From positions 1 through 64,000 of the forward strand of contig VGXM01000004.1 in assembly GCA_016873295.1 (NCBI GenBank): a stretch of DNA of 64,000 bases. Reading direction: 5' to 3'. The notes beneath the pieces were generated by a model that saw only the letters and a list, made by a program, of their open reading frames with translations, made no database searches and was not told the origin of the DNA. Source of the DNA: Phycisphaerae bacterium (GTDB taxonomy: Bacteria; Planctomycetota; Phycisphaerae; Phycisphaerales; UBA1924). Shown here one piece after another: positions 19,126-25,058 of the stretch. Position 1 is the first letter of the stretch. Each line of letters begins with the position of its first letter. Both the position numbers and the translations under genes were made by a program.

Positions 19126-20382
19126 TCACGGCCCGACGAAGACGTCGTGCCCCTGGGGAAGCTCGATCCCCCGCAGCGGCTGTTCACGCACCCACTCGTC
19201 CGACTCCAGCGCCCGCCGGATCGCCGCCTCGATGAACGCCGGGAGCCAGATGTTGTCCTGTCCGACCACCGGCCTGTCGTACCACCCCGCCGACCCGTCC
19301 GTGAACAGGATGTTCTGGCCCCGCCCGGCGTGGTTGGGCGAGTTCTCCAGCGGGTACACCCACTCGCCCCGCACCGCACGCAGCACCACCGGCGAGCGGT
19401 CCGTCAGCACCGCCATGCGACCGGCCTTGCCCCCCTCCCCCTCCCACCCGGGGCGATCGCTCGTGAACATGATCTGGTAGCTGTACGACACCTCGTCCAG
19501 CGAGCCCCAATCCCACGCGTTGGGCGGGGTTTCCTTCTTGCGGCACGCGGTGCTGTTCCCGCCGCAGGCCAGGTCCTGGAGCTTGGCGTAACCGGTCCGC
19601 GGCAGGGTGAAGAGGTTGGCGGAGTTGGCGACCGGCTTGCCCGGCTGCACGGCCCACCAGGGCAGCCCGGCCATCTCGGTGACCGCGACGGGCATCGAGC
19701 CCCGCCAGTCACCGGCGTAGGCCCCCATCGCCGATGCCACCGTGTTGAAATGACCGAGGCACGCCGTGCGCTGCGCCGCGTGCCGCACGGCCGACACCAT
19801 GGGCCACACCACCGACGTGCCCACCATGACCATCGCCGCGACCGTGGCCAGTTCCCGCCAGCGGATCCGCCGGTACGCCGGCACCGGCTCGATGGGCAGG
19901 CGCCGCCCCTCGTTCCGACGCCACGCGTCCACCCGCGCCACCGTCCGGTCCACGAGCACCGCCCGTTCGTTCGAGGGCGGCACGGCGGTCAGGGCCTGCA
20001 TCAGCGCCTGGTGCGCCTCCAGCCGACCCCGCAGCGACCCGGGCGCCCGCGACAGGTCGTACCCCCCGAGCACCCACGCGTCGAGCGCTTCCTGGTCGTC
20101 CGGCACCAACGCCGCCTCGATGGCCCGCTCGCCGTCCACCACACCGGCCCGCAGCACGCGCGCCATCGTCACGTCAATCAGCGTCCCCCGATCGCCCGCG
20201 TCCGCCCAAGGCGTGCCGCCCAGCAGCCCCAGGAGGTCCGCCATGCGGGCCCCGCGCTCGTTCGACGCGGGAGCCCAGCCGCCGCTCAGGATCTCGTCGA
20301 GCGCCGCCCGGTCGGCCGGGCTCAGGCCCGCCCGCCCTTCCCCGAGCATGCCGTGATCGTGCGCCTTCCCGTCCATTGACAC
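19126..20382 (-). CDS. putative anti-sigma factor fused to an H-X-DG prepilin-like periplasmic domain
   Basis: 418 residues. Residues 1-170 are helical and presumably cytoplasmic (LSPADRAALDEILSGG, ALDAWVLGGYDLSRAPGSLR), resembling zinc-less anti-sigma/FecR-type N-termini. One transmembrane helix follows (about 177-198). The outside part starts like planctomycete DUF1559 pseudopilin-like proteins (CLGHFNTVASAMGAYAGDWR) and ends with SPNHAGRGQNILFTDGSAGW, a variant of the H-X9-DG motif with one extra residue (H351, D362). It starts 19 bp after the ECF sigma gene and is surely co-transcribed. The inference is a membrane-bound regulator of that sigma factor with a pilin-like sensor; no experimental family is recognised. 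Confidence 0.6.
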   Translation of the reverse strand: MSMDGKAHDHGMLGEGRAGLSPADRAALDEILSGGWAPASNERGARMADLLGLLGGTPWADAGDRGTLIDVTMARVLRAGVVDGERAIEAALVPDDQEALDAWVLGGYDLSRAPGSLRGRLEAHQALMQALTAVPPSNERAVLVDRTVARVDAWRRNEGRRLPIEPVPAYRRIRWRELATVAAMVMVGTSVVWPMVSAVRHAAQRTACLGHFNTVASAMGAYAGDWRGSMPVAVTEMAGLPWWAVQPGKPVANSANLFTLPRTGYAKLQDLACGGNSTACRKKETPPNAWDWGSLDEVSYSYQIMFTSDRPGWEGEGGKAGRMAVLTDRSPVVLRAVRGEWVYPLENSPNHAGRGQNILFTDGSAGWYDRPVVGQDNIWLPAFIEAAIRRALESDEWVREQPLRGIELPQGHDVFVGP

Positions 20383-20401
20383 TCGGACCCCCAGGACACG
20401 C

Positions 20402-21031
20402 TTATCGCGATTGTGATTCGTTGACCGACTTCCAGTTGCGGGCGAACGCCGCCACCGCCGCGTGCAGCCTCGACTTCACCGTCCCGAGCGGGATCTCCAG
20501 GTCCTCGGCGATCTGGGCATAACTCAGCCGCTGGAAGTACGCCAAGAGCAGGATCTCCTTCAGCGACCAGGGGAGCATGTCCACCGCCCGCTGCACCTGG
20601 GCGTCGCGTTCCCGGTCCTCGACCACCTGCTCGGGACGGGGGACGTCGATCGCCAGCAGGTCGACGAACGTCTCCCCGCCCTCGGCATTCCCCTGCACCG
20701 GGGCGGAGAGGTCGAGCGTCGACCGCCTGCCCCTCTTACGCAGGAAGTCCCGCCCCTTGTTCGCCGCGATCGTGAAGAGCCAGGGTTTGAACCGCCGGGA
20801 GGTGTCGAAGGTCTCCGCCGACTGGTGGACCTGGAGGAACGCGTCCTGAAACACGTCCTCGGCACCCGCACGGTCCCCGACCAGCCGCGTCAGGAACCGG
20901 AGGAGGTCGTCGTGATGCCGCTCCACCAGCGACCGGAAACACCCCATGTCGCCCCCGAGGTACCTGCGGAACAGGTCCTCGTCCGACAACTCGCGGGCGG
21001 GTCGGGCATGGTCGTCGCGGCGGGAGGTCAT
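20402..21031 (-). CDS. ECF sigma factor (RpoE-like)
   Basis: 209 residues. Region 2 is clear (LVERHHDDLLRFLTRLVGDR, AEDVFQDAFLQVHQSAETFD, FKPWLFTIAANKGRDFLRKR). A linker rich in acidic residues follows, then region 4 (MLPWSLKEILLLAYFQRLSY, IAEDLEIPLGTVKSRLHAAV). It directs RNA polymerase to a specific promoter set. Start ATG 21031 follows an upstream frame that is not sigma-like. The putative anti-sigma fusion protein is encoded 19 bp downstream. Confidence 0.92.
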   Translation of the reverse strand: MTSRRDDHARPARELSDEDLFRRYLGGDMGCFRSLVERHHDDLLRFLTRLVGDRAGAEDVFQDAFLQVHQSAETFDTSRRFKPWLFTIAANKGRDFLRKRGRRSTLDLSAPVQGNAEGGETFVDLLAIDVPRPEQVVEDRERDAQVQRAVDMLPWSLKEILLLAYFQRLSYAQIAEDLEIPLGTVKSRLHAAVAAFARNWKSVNESQSR

Positions 21032-21081
21032 GGGCTGGGGCAGGCGAGTGTACGGGAACGGACGAACGGACGTTCGGACTC

Positions 21082-21390
21082 CTACAGCACCACCCCGGCC
21101 CGGCGCTCGAACGTGATGCCGCGCGACGGGGGGAAGCGCTTCAGCCCATCGGCCCTGAGGGCGGGCGCGGCGGTGCGCACGTAGTCGTCGAAGCGGGCCC
21201 GGGTTGAGAAGATGTAGCGGGTCTCGACGCGGATGGGCGCCGCGGGATCGACGACCCGGACGATCATGCCGCTGTGGGCCCCACCCTCGATCACCCGATC
21301 GATGTGCCCGTCCTCCAGCCACTCGATGTATTCGCGGGCCGTGGCCTCGTCCGGGAGCGTCGCGGTGACGGAATAGGCGATGGCGGACAT
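21082..21390 (-). CDS. DUF4286-like small protein
   Basis: 102 residues. The pattern YSVTATLPDEATAREYIEWLEDGHIDRVIEGG, with a later TRYIFSTRARFDDYV, matches the DUF4286 ferredoxin-like family of small cytoplasmic proteins with unknown function. It starts at ATG 21390, between the two sigma-factor genes. It is 50 bp upstream of the first sigma gene on the same strand, so the two may be co-transcribed. Confidence 0.7.
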   Translation of the reverse strand: MSAIAYSVTATLPDEATAREYIEWLEDGHIDRVIEGGAHSGMIVRVVDPAAPIRVETRYIFSTRARFDDYVRTAAPALRADGLKRFPPSRGITFERRAGVVL

Positions 21391-21507
21391 CCTGACTCCG
21401 GTGGGGGTTTGCCGCCCATGACGTCTGAACGGGTCCTGTTCGAATCCCGACCGGATAACCCTATCCTTGGGCAATACCGCCGGCCCAACGGGCGTTCTGC
21501 ACGGGGA

Positions 21508-22131
21508 ATGGAGTTCGCGTCGGTGAAGCGGTCCGAGGACGGACAGGTCGACGCGAACCGGGTGGCCACGCTGCTGCGGGCGGCGTCCAAGGGCGACGAG
21601 TCCGCGTGGCGGCGGGTGATTGACCTGTACGGGCGACGCGTGTACGCCCTGGCCAAGAGTCGGTGCGGCGGGCACGAGCAAGCCGAGGAGATCACCCAGT
21701 CCGTGTTCGTCACCATCGCGACCAAGCTCGGCTCGGGCCAGTACACGGAGCAGGGACGCTTCGAGTCGTGGCTGTTCCGCGTCGCGATGAACCGCGTGCG
21801 GGACCACGCCCGTCGCGTGAAGCGCCAGGCGGCCCCCACCGACCCGGACGTCATCGCCGCGCTCCCGCTCGCCGATCCGCGGAGCCATTCCAGCCCGGCG
21901 CCGGACCTCGCGGCCCTGCGGGCGGCGCTCCACCGCCTCGGCGACGCCGACCGCGAGGTCGTCGAGTTGAGGCACCACGGCGGGCTGAGTTTCAAGCAGA
22001 TCGCGGCCCTGCTCGAAGAGCCCGTGGGCACGCTGCTGGCCCGGCACCACCGGGCCCTCCGCAAGCTGCGGGAGCTGATCGAATCCGACGAGGCGGGCCG
22101 CCCGCGCCTCGGCCGAGGAGGTGTCCAGTGA
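21508..22131 (+). CDS. second ECF sigma factor
   Basis: 207 residues from ATG 21508. Region 2 is VIDLYGRRVYALAKSRCGGH, EEITQSVFVTIATKLG, FESWLFRVAMNRVRDHARR. Region 4 is ALHRLGDADREVVELRHHGG and FKQIAALLEEPVGTLLARHH. An in-frame ATG at 21418 would add a basic, non-conserved leader. The gene is divergent from the DUF4286 gene. Its stop overlaps the next start (GTGA at 22128-22131), so it is translationally coupled to the putative anti-sigma gene. Confidence 0.9.
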   Translation: MEFASVKRSEDGQVDANRVATLLRAASKGDESAWRRVIDLYGRRVYALAKSRCGGHEQAEEITQSVFVTIATKLGSGQYTEQGRFESWLFRVAMNRVRDHARRVKRQAAPTDPDVIAALPLADPRSHSSPAPDLAALRAALHRLGDADREVVELRHHGGLSFKQIAALLEEPVGTLLARHHRALRKLRELIESDEAGRPRLGRGGVQ

Positions 22132-22607
22132 CCGAGACCGTCCACCCACCGCTCCCCGCCTGGGACGAGTCCGATCGCCGCCTCGCGACGGACCTGGATC
22201 GCCTCGCCCACGCGGAGGCCTCGTCGGCCCCGGCGGGCATGGAGTCGCGGGTCGCCGACCGGAGTGCGCCGGCCCTGCGCGAGGCGCCGATCCCGTTCGC
22301 ACGGGTGCTGGCCCGGTCGCCGATGCGGATCGCGGCGGCGGCGGCGCTGCTCGCGGGCGGCGCCATCGCGCTGGTCTGGCTCAACCGGCAGGCGACGACG
22401 CCCGCGGCCCCGGAGGCCCCGGTCATCGCGACGACGGACTCCGACCTGGACGGCGCCGTCGCCGCGTGGTTGACGGTGGCGGCCCTGGACGACCAGGACC
22501 CGATCGCCGCCGAGCTGGACCTGCTCTACGCCGAGACGGCCCGCCTGGGCGAAGGATTCGAGTGGCAGACCGGCCCGGACCTGACCAACGGTCGCGGGTC
22601 GATGTAA
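22128..22607 (+). CDS. putative anti-sigma factor, single-pass membrane protein
   Basis: 159 residues starting at GTG 22128, with GAGGAGG upstream inside the sigma gene. The cytoplasmic part is about 65 residues and acidic to neutral (WDESDRRLATDLDRLAHAEA), followed by one transmembrane helix (about 67-85) and a short acidic external tail. No zinc-binding HxxxCxxC is present. The anti-sigma role is inferred from topology and coupling to the ECF gene, not from a recognised domain. Confidence 0.55.
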   Translation: MTETVHPPLPAWDESDRRLATDLDRLAHAEASSAPAGMESRVADRSAPALREAPIPFARVLARSPMRIAAAAALLAGGAIALVWLNRQATTPAAPEAPVIATTDSDLDGAVAAWLTVAALDDQDPIAAELDLLYAETARLGEGFEWQTGPDLTNGRGSM

Positions 22608-22619
22608 GGGAGCACGCAC

Positions 22620-23519
22620 GTGAACCATGCACACGCCCGCAGGCCGTCGTCCACCGCCGCCCGAACCGGGCGCGTGCTGGCGTTGCTCGCGCTCGCCGGG
22701 GTGGCCTGGGCGTCGTGGGCCCAGCCGCCGCGGCCGCCGCGGGACGAGCCTGCGGAGGCGCGGCGTGCCGCGCCGCTCGACCGCGAGGCGGTCAAGAGCC
22801 GGCTGACGAGGCGCCTGAACGACACCCGCTCGATGCTGTCGCGGCTCGAGGCCGCCGTCGAGAAGCTCGACGCCGGGGTCCCGCTCGCCGACGTGATGGG
22901 CGAGCTGGCGATGGACGCCCCGCCCTTCGGGCGCCCCGAGGGACAGGGGCCCGGCGCTCGGCGCCCGCGGATGGGCGATCCCGAGCACGAAGCACGCCCG
23001 CCCGGGCCCGGCGGGCAGGACCCGGCGTCCCGCGCCGCGCGCGTCCGCGAGTTCGTCAAGCGGCACCTGCCGATGCTCGCCGCCGAGTTCGATCCCGGCG
23101 GCGAACCGGCGGGCGAGCGCCTGGTCGGGTGGTTGGCCCCGCAGATCGCGGAACTGGACTCGGCCCGCCAGCGCGACGAGGACCTCTTCCAGGCCCGCCT
23201 GGACGAGATCCGCGGCGCGGTGGCGGTGGGGCGCGACCTGCGCGAGCTGCGCCACGCGGCCGCGCGCCCGGGCGCGACGCCCGAATCGCTCCGAGAGCAC
23301 CTGGACGCCATCCGCGCATCGCTCGGGGCCCAGTTCGACGCCAGGCTCCGGGCCCAGCGCCGCGAGATCGAACTGCTGCTGGGCCGCGTGGAGCGGCTCA
23401 AGGCCGACGCCGATCGGCTCGAATCGGAACGCGAGACGCACCTGGACGATCGGATGGCGGAGCTCGAGACGATGACGCGCCGCCGCCGCGACGAGCCCCG
23501 CCCTCAGGATCGCCCGTAG
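22620..23519 (+). CDS. secreted helical (coiled-coil) protein of the second sigma operon
   Basis: 299 residues from GTG 22620, 12 bp after the anti-sigma stop. A signal peptide (about 1-35, ending WASWAQ) precedes a Pro/Arg-rich region and two long charged helical stretches with heptad-like spacing (VKSRLTRRLNDTRSMLSRLE; QFDARLRAQRREIELLLGRV). It ends with a basic tail. Its place as third gene in a sigma/anti-sigma operon resembles periplasmic heavy-metal or envelope-stress sensors of the CpxP/Spy type, but no LTxxQ motif is seen. Function unknown. A repeat element begins 7 bp after its stop. Confidence 0.6.
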   Translation: MNHAHARRPSSTAARTGRVLALLALAGVAWASWAQPPRPPRDEPAEARRAAPLDREAVKSRLTRRLNDTRSMLSRLEAAVEKLDAGVPLADVMGELAMDAPPFGRPEGQGPGARRPRMGDPEHEARPPGPGGQDPASRAARVREFVKRHLPMLAAEFDPGGEPAGERLVGWLAPQIAELDSARQRDEDLFQARLDEIRGAVAVGRDLRELRHAAARPGATPESLREHLDAIRASLGAQFDARLRAQRREIELLLGRVERLKADADRLESERETHLDDRMAELETMTRRRRDEPRPQDRP

Positions 23520-23525
23520 CCCCGC

Positions 23526-23720
23526 CTAGTGGCGCGTGTCGGAAGAACGTGTACCAAGGCGCCGGCGGACGCCGCGGGTGCCACGGGCGAGCCGCCCGGC
23601 GGTCGCCCGTGCCGCCCTCCGGACGGGCCTCGAACAGCCGCACGGGTCACGGGCGAAGCGCCCGATGACCCGTGGCACCCGGGACGTATCCGTCCACGGA
23701 CTTCCGACTCTCGCCACTAG
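23526..23720 (+). repeat. palindromic repeat, locus B, single complete unit with terminal inverted repeats
   Basis: 195 bp bounded by CTAG at both ends. The 20-bp termini CTAGTGGCGCGTGTCGGAAG and the reverse complement of the right end match at 18 of 20 positions. Inside are hairpin 1 (GGGCGAGCCGCCCGGCGGTCGCCC core, with one base lost on the right arm), the second spacer type (TCCGGACGGGCCTCGAACAG), and hairpin 2. It fills the gap between two convergent genes. The right CTAG contains the stop codon of the minus-strand tRNA-binding protein gene. As the only single-unit copy it best defines the element. Confidence 0.9.
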
Positions 23721-24121
23721 GACACGATGGATCCCGGCGCGATGTCGGCGCTGGGGCTGAGGACGATGACGCGCCGGGGCGTCGTGGCGTCCTTGGGCGC
23801 GTCGCTGGCCGCAAGCAGCATGCCGCGCGACTCCTCGCCGCGGATCACGCGCGGCGCGAGGTTGGCGACGATGACGATGAGCCGACCGACGAGCTGGTCG
23901 GGCGTGTAGTGTTCGCGGACGCCGGCGCAGATCTGGCGGGGCGTGCCCGACCCATCGTCGACCCGCAGTTTCCAGAGCCGGTCCGCCGAGGGGTGCGGCT
24001 CGCACGTGATCACGCGCGCGATCCGCAGGTCGACCCTGGCGAACTCGTCGAAGGTGATCTGCGGCTTGGGCGAAGCCCCGGCGGGCGTCGGGGGCGGGGG
24101 CTGGGCCGGCGTGGCGGTCAT
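23717..24121 (-). CDS. stand-alone tRNA-binding-domain protein (MetRS C-terminal / CsaA-like)
   Basis: 134 residues. After a Pro/Ala-rich N-terminus the protein is an OB-fold EMAP/tRNA-binding domain: FDEFARVDLRIARVITCEPH, ADRLWKLRVDDG, ICAGVREHY, GRLIVIVANLAPRVIRGEES, SRGMLLAAS. These domains occur fused to methionyl-tRNA synthetase or free as CsaA/Trbp111-type dimers that bind tRNA non-specifically. No metG is in the window, so it may act in trans on a shorter MetRS. It lies 46 bp downstream of the ExbB/ExbD operon and may be its last gene. Confidence 0.85.
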   Translation of the reverse strand: MTATPAQPPPPTPAGASPKPQITFDEFARVDLRIARVITCEPHPSADRLWKLRVDDGSGTPRQICAGVREHYTPDQLVGRLIVIVANLAPRVIRGEESRGMLLAASDAPKDATTPRRVIVLSPSADIAPGSIVS

Positions 24122-24167
24122 AAGGGCTCCTTCGGTCCGTGGCGGGGAGTCTACGGTCGGCGCGGCG

Positions 24168-25058
24168 TCAGGGCTGGTCGGTCCATTCGCCGCTCCGCCA
24201 GTATCGCTTCGCGGGATCGACGCGGAAGGTCGGCGCCAGTTGCTCGGGGTCGAGGTCGCGGAGGGGCACGCCCGTGTCGGCGATGATCTGGGCCGACCAC
24301 GAGCGGTGGATGCCGCGCAGAAGCAGGGATTCAAAGCGGAGGTGGGCGGCCCGCTGCTCGGGCGTGAGCGTCGGGCCGGGGTTGCCCCCGCACGTGCCGC
24401 ACAGGCGGGCGGTGGTCTGCCCGCCCGAGGCCTTCTTGACGAAGCGCTGGTTGCCGCACTCTCGGCAGGGCCAGTCGCGGAGCCGGGCTTCGAGCGCCGT
24501 AAGACCCCCGGCGTAGCCCAGGGGGGAGAGCAGTCGCTCGTAGGAGCCGAGCAGGCCGCGGACGTCGTCGCGGGCCAGGAGCCGGCGGGCCTGGTCGCCC
24601 TCGCCCGACCGCGCCAGCCCCAACGCGGTCGCCGCAAGGAACGACGTCTGGAGGGGCGGCTGCGGCTCGATGGCGGCCGGCGCCGTCCCGCCCGAGCGGT
24701 CCATCGCCCGAGCCACCGCCAGCAGCCATTGCCGGTCGCGGGAGAGCGATTCGAGGTCGGCCAGGGCCAGGCACGCGGAGGCCGCCCAGCCCTGGCTCTG
24801 GCGCGCCGTGCGGTCGAGCTCGAAGGCGAGCACGAAGAGCGTGCGGGCCGTCTGGGTGTGGAGCGGGTGATCCGCGCGGTCGGCGATCCTCTCGCCCAGT
24901 TCGAAGTACGCCCCGGGCTTGGCGGGGTCGAGCGCCGCGAGCGCCTCGCTCCAGCGCGCCAGCGGGTCCGGCGCGGGGGCCTCGTGCGGCTCGGGCTGGG
25001 TCGCGCCCCCGAGCGCCGCCGCGACCATCGCCAGTAGCAACACGACGGCACGCCTCAC
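24168..25058 (-). CDS. secreted protein with a zinc ribbon, unknown function
   Basis: 296 residues from GTG 25058, sharing GTGA with the upstream stop. There is a signal peptide (about 1-20), then a helical-repeat region (residues 35-190), then four cysteines in two CxxC pairs (C198/C201 and C220/C223) forming a probable zinc ribbon. The C-terminal domain ends in RYWRSGEW. A zinc ribbon on an exported protein is uncommon. Seventh downstream gene of the coupled ExbB/ExbD operon, so probably part of the same envelope apparatus. No family recognised. Confidence 0.6.
   Translation of the reverse strand: MRRAVVLLLAMVAAALGGATQPEPHEAPAPDPLARWSEALAALDPAKPGAYFELGERIADRADHPLHTQTARTLFVLAFELDRTARQSQGWAASACLALADLESLSRDRQWLLAVARAMDRSGGTAPAAIEPQPPLQTSFLAATALGLARSGEGDQARRLLARDDVRGLLGSYERLLSPLGYAGGLTALEARLRDWPCRECGNQRFVKKASGGQTTARLCGTCGGNPGPTLTPEQRAAHLRFESLLLRGIHRSWSAQIIADTGVPLRDLDPEQLAPTFRVDPAKRYWRSGEWTDQP

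Noticed and set aside
21438-21447. GTTCGAATCC, resembling a tRNA T-loop
   Set aside because: The flanking bases do not form a 5-bp T-stem and no acceptor or anticodon arms are present; it lies just upstream of the second ECF gene.
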